Assembly (NCBI GenBank): GCA_051294375.1
Contig: CM119270.1
Coordinates: 18,420,159-18,484,158 of the forward strand
Origin: Paraspadella gotoi
Lineage: Eukaryota > Chaetognatha
Reading direction: 5' to 3'
Length of the DNA stretch: 64,000 nt
Shown here: piece after piece, positions 23,635 through 35,244 of the stretch
How positions within the stretch are numbered: position 1 is the first letter of the stretch
Layout: each line of letters begins with the position of its first letter
Translations under genes and position numbers: made by a program
Notes under the pieces: model-generated
Database searches by the model: none
Told to the model about the DNA's origin: nothing
Seen by the model: only the letters and a program-made list of their open reading frames with translations

Positions 23635-23860
23635 CTGCAATCAATCAATCAAATCAATCAATGAACCAATCAATTATTTATTCAATGTAATCAATCGCTC
23701 ATTCCAAAAAAAAAAAAAAATCAGTCAATAAATGATTCAAACTAATCAATAGATCAATCAGTAAATCAAACAACCCACGAAGTGAAACAATCAATCGATC
23801 AATAAGTATCAACAACCGCAGCCGAACCAACATCCAACGGTCAACTTCCCCAAAACTCAC

Positions 23861-24038
23861 CCAGTGAATTGGTGATCTTGCTGAGCGCCATTGCCATTGA
23901 CTCAACGTCGGACATTCTGACGCGACATCTGCGGTTGATGACGTCGGAACGCGTCTCCTCGACGCAAGACTCCAGATCCTCCAAGTCTCGCTCCACGCGG
24001 AAGATGTCGGTTCTGTAGGCGCGTTGGTAGCTGTTCAC
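23861..24038 (-). CDS. SRCIN1/KIAA1217-like: AIP3-like core exon of p140Cap/SKT-like gene (left copy)
   Basis: Acceptor CCCCATCTCCAG|G at 24038, donor CACTGG|GTGAGT at 23861, 178 bases, phase 0 in and phase 1 out. The peptide is VNSYQRAYRTDIFRVERDLE, DLESCVEETRSDVINRRCRV, then RMSDVESMAMALSKITNSLG. In vertebrate KIAA1217 the comparable part is (from memory) KLCELEDFVEDLKKDS followed by LVTLKDVEDGAFLLRQVGEA. The match in order L.DLE..VE.....V and V.m.DVE....al..i is clear by eye. Predicted helices and coiled coil. The intron to the next exon is only 226 bp, and both exons are duplicated together in the right arm. Confidence 0.88.
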
Positions 24039-24429
24039 CTGGAGATGGGGCGGCGACGGGATGGGTGAGGGGTGAGGGGTGAGGAAGGAAAGACAGAAAG
24101 ATAGGAAGAAAGACATAAAGAAAGGAAAGAAAGGAAAGAAAGGAAAGAAAGGAAAGAAAGGAAAGAAATGAAAGAAAGAAAGAAAGAAAGAGATTGAAAA
24201 CGAAAAATGATAATATAGACTTCGTCGTCGTCTTCGTCGTTGTATTCGTCGTCGTAAAAAAAAAAGGAACAACGACCAAATAAAATTTTATTTTAAACTT
24301 TCAATTCCTAAAAAATCCCCCCACAGTCACAGAAAGGTGTTCACCAGTCAACAGTTTTTCACCGATCGTAATCAGCAGAAAGACTCGGCGGGTGACAGAG
24401 TCAAGACTCCTGACTTTATTTTGTGATCC

Positions 24430-24565
24430 NNNNNNNNNNNNNNNNNNNNNNNNNNNNNNNNNNNNNNNNNNNNNNNNNNNNNNNNNNNNNNNNNNNNNNN
24501 NNNNNNNNNNNNNNNNNNNNNNNNNNNNNNNNNNNNNNNNNNNNNNNNNNNNNNNNNNNNNNNNN
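24430..24565. other. 136 bp N gap, probably closed by the right arm
   Basis: The left flank ends TTTATTTTGTGATCC and the right flank starts GGTCG. In the right arm, reverse-complemented, the two flanks are joined (GTGATCCGGTCGAGAG) at about 40775. The gap may therefore hide no sequence. Confidence 0.75.
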
Positions 24566-24599
24566 GGTCGCAGACTCTGGTGTCTTTCCGCAGGAAAAA

Positions 24600-25010
24600 A
24601 AAAATCTTCTTTAATACCTCCTCTCTTTCACAATTATCGCGCCCCGACTCTTTATTGCCCCAATATCTTTAACACCCCTTGGTCCACCTTTCGCTCTCTG
24701 TTGGACCCCCTCTTAACCCCCTTTATGACCGCCCACCTTCAACTTGCGTCTTTCCCATATGATGCCTTTATCCTAATATGCCCCCTTACCCAGCTTCTTT
24801 CGGAGCTCTTTAAACTTCCCCACAATATCCCCCTACACGTTGTAGGGCCTACAGCCCCTTTGCTTTCTTTTGTCCCTTACCCCTCGCCTCCTTGCCTTCT
24901 TTGTTCCCTACACCCCCTTCGCCCACTTTACCTCTCTCCCCCTTTACCCTTCACCCCTTCGACCCTCCCATCCAATTCCCATCATCCGCTTCCATCCGCC
25001 ATGAGCCTCT
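24600..25010. repeat. Degenerate C/T-rich tandem (CCCCCTTTACC-type)
   Basis: Irregular units of roughly 16-25 bp resemble CCCCCTTTACCC/CTCTTTGCCCC. The inverted partner at 40450-40720 has the G/A-rich version. The open frame across it is compositional. Confidence 0.6.
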
Positions 25011-25394
25011 ACCTCAAAATCGCAATCCTCTCTCTTAGTCTTTATCACCCAATTTACCGCAATCCATTCATCTCTACTTTGGTTTTTTTAATGAGCATTC
25101 TCTTCCAATCTTATTTACTCTCTCGGTTATTCGAGCTTTCTTTTTGATTCGACTTCAACCCCGAGTAATAGCGACTAAATCCCGGAGTCCCATTGACACC
25201 AAATAAACATGTCGTTGCCTCATCATTTTGTTCGTAGCGATTCCGCCTCCAGACTTCTGCCAACAGTAATTATCTGCTTGTTCACCATTCGTCATCCTTA
25301 CCCTCAAACCCAACTTGAAATCTCACATCCATCGACCTCCCGACATGTTCCCTCCAAGCCTCACTTTGAAGCCCCCAACCCCTTTTTTCCTCAC

Positions 25395-25587
25395 CTTTAC
25401 TCCTGCGCCCGGACGGGGTGTTCGTTGGGCCCCGACAAGGTGCGGCGCCGCTCAGATCCTTGGAAGAAGACTTCGATGGATGGCCTCATTGATGCTTTGG
25501 GTGTTGCCTCCATCTGGACGCGCTTACAGTGCGGCGATCTCTCGACGAGTCCGGCAGGCTTTGATCTTCAGGTTGACGAAGCTGACC
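25395..25587 (-). pseudogene. Extra, indel-ridden copy of the coiled-coil core exon
   Basis: A second copy of the exon at 26399-26586, starting CCCGCAG|GGTCAG at 25587 and ending before GTGAGG at 25395. It is 193 bases instead of 189, with several one-base insertions that break the frame. It belongs to a ~1 kb duplicated block: sequence starting CCTCAAAATCGCAATCCTCT occurs at 25012 and again at 26023, directly after a 10 N gap. This looks like two overlapping, unmerged contig ends rather than a real exon duplication. Confidence 0.75.
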
Positions 25588-26398
25588 CTGCGGGGGGGTG
25601 GGGACGGGAGAGGAGAAGTGGTGGGAGGAAGAGGAGAGGAGGAGGGAGAATGGGAAGGAGGGGAGGGAGAGACAGGGAAGAGGGAGCAGGAAGAGAGGAA
25701 GAAAGGAAAGTGTGAAATGAGATTGATTGATAGGCAGAAGAAAAAGGAGAGGAGAAAGAGAGAACGAGAGAGAGAGAGAGAGAGAAGGTCACTATGTTTC
25801 AGACCTTCGACATTGCTTCGTTCACGGCACAACATGATCAATGATCATTGATCATATAACAACAACTACAACAACGATTTTTGCCTTTCCGCCAAAGACC
25901 ACCAACCCGTTCGGGCCGCTCTGGTATCTTCGTAATAAGTTTATCCTTGCGGTTCGACCATAAGACACAACGGATCATTAGCCGAGTCCTTGCAGACTTT
26001 CTCTCCTCCCTCNNNNNNNNNNCCTCAAAATCGCAATCCTCTCTCTTTAGTCTTTATCACCCAATTTACCGCAAATCCATTCATTTCTACTTTTTTTTTC
26101 TTCTCTTCATTTTTTTCTCTCTCAGTTTCTGACTTTCTTTTTGATTCGACTTCAACCCCGAGATGAACTATAATCTCCAGATCCTTACCCAAGATAAATT
26201 CGATTCGTTCATTGCCTAAAAAACCTCACCATTTGTGTTTCTGCCGTAAGGCGAGTTCAACTCCAAGATTTGCCAACAAATTATTCTTGTTTGCTTCAAC
26301 ATTGTCATCCTTACCCTAAACCATCTTGAACATTCTCACCCATACGCCCGATGTCCCATCCAAGCCTCACCTTTGACCCCCAACCCCCTTTTCCTCAC

Positions 26399-26586
26399 CC
26401 TTATTCTCTGCGCCCGGACGGGGTGTTCGTTGGGCCCCGGGACGGTGGCGGCGGCCCGCTCGATCTTGGAAGAGACTTCGTGGATGGCCTCTTGGATGCT
26501 TTGGGTGTTGGCCTCTTGGACGCGCTTCAGGTGGGCGATCTCTCGACGAAGGTCGCAGCTTTGATCTTCAGGTTGACGAGCTGACC
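26399..26586 (-). CDS. SRCIN1/KIAA1217-like: Coiled-coil core exon of p140Cap/SKT-like gene, one-base deletion
   Basis: Acceptor CCCCCCAG|G at 26586, donor ATAAGG|GTGAGG at 26399. The length is 188, one short of 189, and the missing base (near 26557, where the two other copies read AAAGCCTGC and this one AAAGCTGC) shifts the frame. Reading around it gives GQLVNLKIKA, then DLRREIAHLKRVQEANTQSI, then QEAIHEVSSKIERAAATVPG and PNEHPVRAQRIR. This parallels vertebrate KIAA1217 SLLEMRRSVAELRLQLQQMR followed by KVMETMKRLEDPVQRQRV (from memory): two helices, then a Pro-containing turn and QR. Phase 0 on both sides suits the exon at 52896 and the exon at 24038. I regard the deletion as a likely sequencing error. 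Confidence 0.8.
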
Positions 26587-26766
26587 CTGGGGGGGAATGG
26601 GGGAGAGGGGAGGAGGAGAACAAGGGCAGGGGGGAAGAAGAAGGGAGGGAGGAGAGGAAAGAGAATGGGAGGAGAGGAGGGGGGAGGCAGGAAGAAGAAG
26701 TGTGAAATGAGGATTTATTGATAGGAAGAAAAAGGAAAAAAAAAAGGAGAACGAAGAGAGAGAGAG

Positions 26767-26820
<54 letters not shown>

Positions 26821-27605
26821 GAATGAGCTCCGTCGCCACTTCGCCTTCAAAATGAACATTTGAGATAATCGTCCGAGTCAAAAATCCTTTTTCGTTATTC
26901 CTCGACTCAGGAACGGAATCTCCCTCCGTTTTCCCTTTGGTTTGGTTGGGCGTGGCTTTCCTGCGCTGCGGAAATCTTGCGCTGCGGCAATTCAGCGGAG
27001 CTGCAGCTATTACCGGCGCTGGCAGGCTCGAAGCAGGGAGATAATGTGGCCAAATTTTCCTAAAGTTTTCAGCTTAAGGGGTCTGTGTCATCCAGGGGGT
27101 CAAAAAATGAAATTCGTCAACTTTGTGAAAATGATTCATTAAGCCAATCATTGCCTGTGAAGTATCACAGCTCTCATCTCTTTCACAACAGCGAAATAAT
27201 ACATTCCGGCCTTATCACCTCTATACATTGTCTCGTCATAAGCATATTGGCTCTACCACATAAGGAGGAATGACCGAATCTCACTCGCGTTGATCGCTTT
27301 AAAAACAGTGCTACCATGCTTTTCAACTAAAAAATGTCGATAGGCAAGATAAAAAATGGAGAATAATACGTAATGGAATACAACTATGTAAAAATACATG
27401 ATGAAAATTTTCAGTTAGAATTTGACCTAATGAGCAAACAAAGCTAGGTCATAACTTGACACTAAATAATTATTACGTTCCTATCTCTGTGACACTGATT
27501 GTTTACTTACGTTAATCCCAAGTTGCCACTGCTTTGTGGTCGCGCAGGAAAATCTTTTATTTCTTCGTAACATTAGTAGGTATGAGAAAGAGAGGAGAAA
27601 GAGAA

Positions 27606-27636
<31 letters not shown>

Positions 27637-27967
27637 AGAGAAGAGAGAAAGAAAAAGAGAGAGAGAGAAAGAGAGAGACCAAATTGATCATGAGTATTGA
27701 TTCGAGTCAGATAGTTGCTATTTTTTATTAACATAAATATTAAATACAAAAGTTTATTTTGTTTATTTTTTAAAACGATTTTTAGTCGGATCTGCTTATA
27801 AGCAGATCCCGACTCTATAATTCACTTTGTCGTCCGTCGGTCCGCACCCTCAATATTTGTCGGGCAACCACATATATCATGTCAGAATATCGAATTATGA
27901 TAAATGATGCAAAAAAAGATGTCCATCTGTCCTTCCGTCCCACCTAACAAAAAAGTCCGATTACTCG

Positions 27968-28240
27968 AGATTGGATGGATGGATGGAATGAAATTTTGTG
28001 TGTATGTAAGAAGTGTGTGATTGAGCTGGATATAAGTTTTGATGGAATCGTCCGAGTGGAAATGAGTTTTAAATGGAAAAACAAAAAATATAAATCACTA
28101 TATGAACACCAATTGCTCGAGTTGATGGGGCGATTGGACCTAAATTTGTAAGTGGTAGGAAAGTGTGTGATTAGCTGGAATTAAGTTTTCGATGGAATCG
28201 TTTGAGTGGGAAATGAGTTTAAATGGAAAAAACAAAAAAC
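27968..28240. repeat. Direct repeat pair, about 130 bp units
   Basis: Two units (about 27968-28097 and 28113-28240) share GTGTGTGATTGAGCTGGATA-like, TTGATGGAATCGTCCGAGTG and GAAATGAGTTTTAAATGGAA-like segments with about 10-15% difference. Confidence 0.75.
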
Positions 28241-28399
28241 CTGTTTCACTAATTGATTATGCATTTTTTTTTTCCTTTTATATTAAATGGAAATGGCAAG
28301 ATGTATTAATAATCAATAATAATCAGTTAATTAATCAATTAGTCAAAATTTGTAGTCGGCATTGCCTAGGTTCACCCTTGCCTATAAGCATGACTCTTT

Positions 28400-28630
28400 T
28401 TAGTTGCGACCCAGTGGCTCATTGAGTAAAGCCATCAGCTCATGACCATAGGTACGGGTTCAATCCACCCGATACCTACCCTGCGGGAAGAGTGAGGACG
28501 GCCGTAAGCCACCTTGGGGCGTGCCAAACCCTCAAGCCTGGTTCCAAAGCCCAGGGACTCGTTCCATGTCTGCTTAGAGGGGGTTATAGAAGTATGGATA
28601 GTCATCTTCTGCCCACTTAGCGCCTTATCT
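28400..28630 (+). mobile_element. tRNA-like SINE
   Basis: GCGACCCAGTGGCTCATTGAGT holds an A-box-like TGGCTCATTGAG, and GGGTTCAATCC about 45 bases on is a good B box: together an RNA polymerase III internal promoter of tRNA ancestry. It is followed by about 150 bp of GC-richer unique-looking body (CGGCCGTAAGCCACCTTGGG and so on) and then AATTAATT-rich DNA rather than a clear poly-A. It is far too degenerate for a functional tRNA gene. Confidence 0.6.
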
Positions 28631-28635
28631 TTATT

Positions 28636-28800
28636 AATCAGTTAATTAATCAATTAGTAAATTAATTAATCCAATAATTAATCAGTTAATTAATCATCAA
28701 AACTACATTTCTGATCAAATTAATTAATTGCTTAATTAAATAATTAATTAATTAACTTGAATTAATTAATTATAATTAATTATTGATTAATTAATTAACG
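28636..28800. repeat. AATT/TTAATTAA-rich self-complementary tract
   Basis: Mostly overlapping TTAATTAAT motifs, many of them palindromic, directly after the SINE. Similar shorter tracts occur at 949-988, 30797-30850 and 58550-58600. Confidence 0.8.
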
Positions 28801-28867
28801 ATAATGATTGTGGGCATATCCGACATTGTTTGCTCAAACTTGTTAATGATAGAAAAGACGGACATGT

Positions 28868-29357
28868 TTTCAACTCTTAGGGTTCGAGTCTTCATCAGCG
28901 TTTGACAATAACAAATATTTGGAGAATAAGTTAAGGAGAGGAAAGAGAGAGATATTGAATATATTGAAAGCAAAAGTGAGGCTTGAGGCCAGGAGGAGAG
29001 AGAGAAGAGAGAGAAAGTTTCCAACAAAGATTGAGTTAAGGACGTGGTCAGATGTGAGGACAGGTAAAGGTAAGAACCGGAAGAAGAAGAAGTAAGTTGA
29101 TGAAATGGTGAAAATGAGAGAGAGAGGGAGAGAGAGAAGAAATATCCATTACATTATTCTCTCTCTCTCTCTCTTCTCATTTTCACCATTTCACCACTTA
29201 CTTCTTCGTCTTCCCTGTTCTTACCTTTACCTGTCCTCACATCTTTGTTTGGAAACTTTCTCTCTTTCTCTCTCTCTCTTCTCTTTCTTAACTTATGTCT
29301 CCAAATATTTGTTATTTTCAAACGCTGATGAAGACTCAAACCCTAAGAGTTGAAACA
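28868..29357. repeat. Long hairpin (foldback) of about 230 bp arms
   Basis: The segment starting TTCAACTCTTAGGGTTCGAG at 28868 is mirrored by CTCAAACCCTAAGAGTTGAA ending at 29357. In between, blocks such as CAGCGTTTGACAATAACAAA, GACAGGTAAAGGTAAGAACC and GAAATGGTGAAAATGAGAGA pair with their complements, leaving a loop of about 15-20 bp near 29140-29160. No coding is evident. Confidence 0.85.
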
Positions 29358-32300
29358 AATATTAAATAATAAATTTACATTACATTACGAGAGATAAGTC
29401 GAGGCGTCTTTTGGTCGTCGATATCAGACATCGTTTGAGCGGCAAAACATTATTTTATTATCACTGTGACTATCATTATCAGTAAAGAAAGGATTATCAT
29501 ATCATAATGAACAGTATCGCTGGGTTTAATAAAAAAAATTATGGGTATTAGGAAAAGGCAAGTGTTACTGACGGAAAATGATTTAAGATGTTCTAATTAA
29601 TTCAATTATATTTTAACAAGGGTTCTTTCTGAGATTCGATGATGTCAATCCCTTGTTCTCTCTGTCGTCATTGGTCAGTCAAATAATTTTTTTGGGATCC
29701 CAAAAAACAAAATAATTAAAATTGAAACTAATTACAATAAAAATTACAATAATATGAATTATTCAATTTATTGAAAGTTACATTAGGGACTAATAAGACA
29801 AAAATACCTGAAATGTTAACAGCATTATGATAGTGTATTCACACTGCCTCACCTCAAATTACTATCAACCAACTGCATTGGTTTAGCGTCCACTGAGAAT
29901 CAAAAATGCACGCAACCTTCAGGTCAGATGACCACCCCCGTTGCTAAGTGAACGATTTAAAAATTAAGTCTTTGAAGAAATCAGATATTTTTATTTTGTA
30001 TTTACGACATTGTGGAGCAAAATTTTTTATTAAACACTAAAAGTCTCTTCTATATAATAAAAATTTGACATCTCTTCAAATTAAACTGTATGTATGGCTA
30101 GAATCTCTAAGAAAACAGCAACATTGTCGGCGAAGTGTCATTTGTACCATTATAAAAAAAATTTTTAGTAAATCAGAATAAAAGATTTTTGACTAAGCCT
30201 ATAAAAAGTTTTATTACAACAGTTTTTAATTATTATCAATGATAATAGTAGTAGAATTTTGTAATGTTAACAACTTTTGACAGAGTTGTTGTCCATTTGG
30301 TTTATTCTGTCAGTACATAGCGAGGTGGGTAACCTGAGATATACAAAAAACAAAAATTTTATTAAAATCGCATATGTTTGATCATTTAGTAATTTTTTAT
30401 CAGTTATCACCTGATTTGTAATGTAATCATTAAACAAAGATACAAGATTATTACAACTTTACTTACAATTTAGATGGTACATATTTTCAATTTCACAAAA
30501 CATAAATATAATAACTGAATTTTATTGATTGTCCACTGTCTCAAATCTTCAATCAACTTTCTAATGTTGAATTTGATGAAACTGTCATAAAAAAGAATTA
30601 TTTAAATAAAAAAAGTTTTTACATAACAATAATTCAGAACTAAGACGTTTTTCTCAAACAATCACTGGACTAACCTTATGCCAATAAATATTCTCCAGCA
30701 TTGTAAGTTAATGTTATCAGTTCATTAACATAGTATTAAAAGATCCTAAATTGCTGTAAAAACAAGTTGAGCAACAATGTCGGATCTTCCTATGAAATTA
30801 ATTAATTAATTTATCGTTGAATATAATTAATTAATTTTATTTTATTTAATAATTAATTATAAATTTATATACACTTATCATCATCGATGTCCTTAAAATA
30901 AAGTTAAATGTGACTTTTTTTTTGCATAATTTATCAAATTCGATGTTCTGACATGATATAAGTTTAGTGCCGACAATATTGAGGGGTGGACCGACGGAAC
31001 TGACAAAAGTGAATTATAGAGTCGGGATCTGCTGATAAGCAGATCCGAATAAATTTAGTTGGGTTAATAACTCTACCACATCATACTTAGCAATACTATT
31101 TTGCCCCACAAATTTCTCTTCTCCAAATTCATCTTGGAGCTTCCCTTATGTTGGATATATTTCCACAAGAATAATAAGTAGCATCCTTGGCAGCGGAAAT
31201 TACTTGGTGTCCGGAATCGGAGTAGTCCCCACGGAAGAAATCTTCTAATTTTAGATTCTTGAACAAAAAACTTTTGTACAACAAATAATTTTAAAAAATG
31301 TAAATATGTTTTAAAACAGTTTTTTTTTCATTTTCTTATCAGTAAATTATCTATGATTTAAGAAAGTCACATACAAAGAGTGAGACGACAAAGAGACAAT
31401 GACAGTAAGATCGGAAGGGAGAGAGAGAGGGAGAGAGAGAGAGAGAGAGACAGAAAAAACAGGAGAGAGAGACAGACAGACAGACAGTGAGAGAGAGACT
31501 GACGTTTTAATACATACATACAATTATCTCTAATAATTTCGTTGTTAAGAAATAAAAATGGTCTTCTTTGAAACCTAGTAAGAAAATGAAAGTATTAATT
31601 ACTACTAAAGACTACTATAATAAAAACGAATACTTATGTGAAAAACAATATGGCGTATTCCAGCTTGAGAAATTTTGTCTGTTTCAAGTAAAATATATCC
31701 TAAAAACAAAAAAATCTAGATAAGCAAACGGAAATGTTTTTGAATCCTTATTCTAATGATTATACTATAACATATTGTTTTACTCACCACAGATGGGCAA
31801 ATTTCTGCTTTGCAGTCAGAAGAATAATATAAAAATGTTTGATTCAGTGTAGGAAGGAAAAACGAATAAAAAAAGAAAAACAATCGTTTTGCTTTAAAAA
31901 AAAAACATCAGTAAAGACGATTCTATCAGCTTTTTTTTCAAAGAATTTCGTTGTTGATTCGCGTATTTCACGTCATGCACGACAAACTCGTTATGTCTTC
32001 TCGCTACTTGCAGTCGTAAAAAAATTGAAAAATCACAAGAAACCAGCGGAGAAAAACTTTTTGTAGAATCTTGCTACTTTTTTTTACATAAAAATCGATA
32101 ACTCAATAACTATCGAATAATAAATATAATGATGCACTTTTGGCTAATTATGCTTTCTCTACAATCTCAAGATGGATTTTGCAATAAGTTAACGACTTAT
32201 ATTTTTATTTGCTTTTCAAAAATAGGGCATCATTTTTTGTAACTTTAAAATTATTATTTTTGTAACTAAATGTTGGAATTTTTAAAAATCCATCCATGCA

Positions 32301-33440
32301 TTTTGTAGATAGGGAATAAAAGAAACTATGAGCAAAGTTTGGAATTTCTTTGGTCAACGCTGTTTCCCCTGTGGAATTTTTTTAGCCAAAAAAAAACCTT
32401 TTCGTCGATATCTCAGCGAATGATATGATAAAAAATATTTGAAAATGTTCTGGACAGAGTGGATCGGAGTATCATATCAAGAGATGAAGGAAAAATATAT
32501 ATCTCTTCTCTATAAAGACCCGATCAATGACACAAAACCCCTTAAATTCCGAAATAAATTTTAAGTTTCAAGATTTTGTTTGTGGATTTTCATTAGAGAT
32601 TTATAGTTTAGGGATTAGATACTTAAAATCTTTGGTTCAATAGTTGAGTAATATTAATAAATAATTTAGGATTAGAAACCAGAATGAGAGCGTATTCGGA
32701 AAATAAAGTGCCGTTCTTTTTAGAGGGGGACACCGGCACCTATGTTTCAGACTTCGACCTTGCTTCTGTTGCACGCAGACATGATGCAGTGATCTGATAA
32801 TAACAAACAACTACAACACAACGATAATTTTGCCTTTCGCCAAAGACCACAACGCCGTTCGGGGCCCGCCTCTGGTTCTTCGTAATAAGTTTATCCTTGC
32901 GGTTCGGACCATAAGACATTCATACTGGGACATCTAGGTGCGAGTCCTTGCAGACTGTTCTCTCCTCCCTCCTCCTCCTCCTCCTCCTCCTCCTTTCTCC
33001 CAGCGACGGTTTTCCTTCCAAGGAAACGAATTTAAACAAGAGAGAAAAGCGGCATCTGGCGACTAACGGGGGAGACCGCCCGTCTGTCTGCCTGTCTGTC
33101 CTTCGGTCCATCAGTGGAAAAAAATACTTAGGGAAGACTCCAGTTTCGTTGGAGAAGATTTGTTCCTACTTGAGAGAATCTAATATTAGTTATATTTATG
33201 ATAATGTTTCTATCACCACATATCACTGACCACTCGAGCATTGTAACTCGCACAATAGACGAAACAGACCCAAAGTAAAACGCAAGAAACAATACATACA
33301 TATATAAAAAAAAACCGTTTCGCGTCTGACTGACTTTTCTTCAATAAATCACGGATCCAAAAACTGAAAGAAGGAAAAAGAAACAAAAAACTGACGACAC
33401 CGAAAAAAAAAATGGCGGATGAAGNNNNNNNNNNNNNNNN

Positions 33441-33476
<36 letters not shown>

Positions 33477-33653
33477 TTCTATTTTGAGTTTTCGTCGGTA
33501 GAAGGTCGAATAAACGATTGGGGGTCGAATGAGCGAAGGAGAAATTTCCATCAATCTGAAACGTTGTTATCGGTACTTATAACTGATCATTAATGTATCG
33601 AAAACAATACTTTTCCATAAATTAAAAANNNNNNNNNNNNNNNNNNNNNNNNN

Positions 33654-35147
33654 TCTTAAAGGCATAGGAATCGAGCCGTACTCTTTGATGATAACGCAGA
33701 GGATATTCAATCGCGATGATAACAAACAGTATGCGATAGCTGAATGCGAGAACAATACACTTAGATGCGGAGATAATAAAAAAACTGATGTGATGATAAT
33801 CAAATGATTGATGTCGATGAAGGTCAATTCATCTGATGTGAGTGATAATTCATTCATGCATATGATGAATAATGCATTCATTGAGATGCCGCGATGAAGT
33901 TCATTACATGTGACGCGATGCAGGTCATATCCATCGTAATAAAACAAACAATGCGTGTATGAATCGAAAGAGAGAGAGAGAGAGAGAGAGACGAGAGTGA
34001 GGGAGAGAGAGAGAGAGAAAGAACGTGACGAGAGGCTGGTCCAGTTTTCCTCCTTTATATTAAAGGTATAATGCAGAAGCGTGGACCGCTATCAGAGCTG
34101 ATTGAGGCTCGTTTGTTCGAAACGTATCTAGGTAGGGCGACACGTCTTTTCTCTTCCTTAATGAATTTTTGATTGTTTGTTAGGACAATCCGGGGTCCAA
34201 CAATTCATATTGATATTTAACTAATATATAAATATTTATCCCAACTCAAATAATTATTATTTTAAACAAAAGAATAAAAATGATTAAATTACTATACACT
34301 TAAAAAAATTACCAATTTTTAAAATCGGTAAAAAATTTTTAGGCGAGAATAACAAAACAAGTCAATGTTCTAATCTTCTGGAGCAATATCTGTCCTCTTG
34401 CTCAACTCCTATTTTAGAATATACATTTGCCACATCTAGTGGGCCGACCGGCCAAAGTTACATAATAAACAAAAACAAAAAAATTTTTTTGTTTAGAAAG
34501 TTTATATGCTAATTAAACTTAATCCCGCCGTCATGCCGGACGACTCATAGCAGCTATACTGTAACAGCGAGCAAGCTGATGTTACATGGAATTGCCTGCA
34601 TTATAGAGTTATTCTTTCCTTATTTTTCTAGAAAAGGAATCATGAAAATCTGTCGGATGTTAAATTTGGGATTTTGCTATAGAGAAAAAAAAGTAAATGG
34701 CGATAGATAAAAGTTTTTAGAATGAAAAAAAATAATAAGAATTGTTCAAAAAAGTCGAACGGTCGTACGCATAGAGAGAGAGACCAAGGAGAGAGAGACG
34801 GAGAGAGAGAGAGAGTGAAAAAAAGTGACTAAAAAATTTTTTTTTGTAAAAAAAAAAAGAGACAGAGAGAGAAGAGATAGAGAAGAGAGCCGGAACTCGT
34901 TTACTCGTACGGCGCAGTGACGGAGGTAAAAAAAGGTGACTAAAAATTTTTATTTTTTGTACAAAAAAAAAGAGATAGAAACGAGAGAAAGAGAGAGACG
35001 AGACAGAATAGAGAGAAAGATAGATGAGAGAGCAGAGAGAGAGAGAGAGGAGGAGAGAGAGAGAGAGAGAGCCGGAACACACGTGTTTACCTCGTTTACA
35101 AGTGAATAAATTTTTTTTTTTTGTAAAAAAAAAAAGAGAGAGAGAGT

Positions 35148-35197
<50 letters not shown>

Positions 35198-35205
35198 GAG
35201 AGAAA

Positions 35206-35244
<39 letters not shown>

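Larger units (their letters stand above)
27786..31048. mobile_element. Nested element with about 135 bp terminal inverted repeats
   Basis: 27786-27922 and 30917-31048 are inverted repeats with small indels, each starting TCGGATCTGCTTATAAGCAG (one change in the right copy). The outermost part is itself a palindrome: GGATCTGCTTATAAGCAGATCC is perfect at the left end and has one mismatch at the right. Next comes GACTCTATAATTCACTTT and a GTCGGTCC-rich stretch. No target duplication is clear, and no transposase was seen. The 3.26 kb interior is AT-rich and holds further repeats. Confidence 0.75.
27074..32545. mobile_element. 5.46 kb TTAA-flanked DNA transposon, T2/Kolobok-like, non-autonomous
   Basis: The insertion begins TTAA|GGGGTCTGTGTCAT at 27074/27078 and ends ATGACACAAAACCCC|TTAA at 32541/32545. 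The two ends are imperfect inverted repeats (GGGGTyTGTGTCAT). The right arm of the large inverted repeat preserves the empty site CAGCTTAAATTCC near 39375, with a single TTAA, which directly shows insertion with TTAA target duplication. The terminal string TTAAGGGG fits TTAAGGRR, known for T2/Kolobok elements; piggyBac also uses TTAA but usually starts CCC. No transposase-like open frame was found, so the copy is probably non-autonomous. It contains other elements: a TIR element at 27786-31048, a SINE and a hairpin. Confidence 0.85.

Noticed and set aside
28400-28475. Functional tRNA gene
   Set aside because: A and B boxes are present, but no proper acceptor stem or anticodon arm could be formed; it fits a SINE head.
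27074-32545. piggyBac classification of the TTAA element
   Set aside because: TTAA target fits, but the GGGG start matches the TTAAGGRR motif of T2/Kolobok better than the usual CCC start of piggyBac, and no transposase is available to decide.
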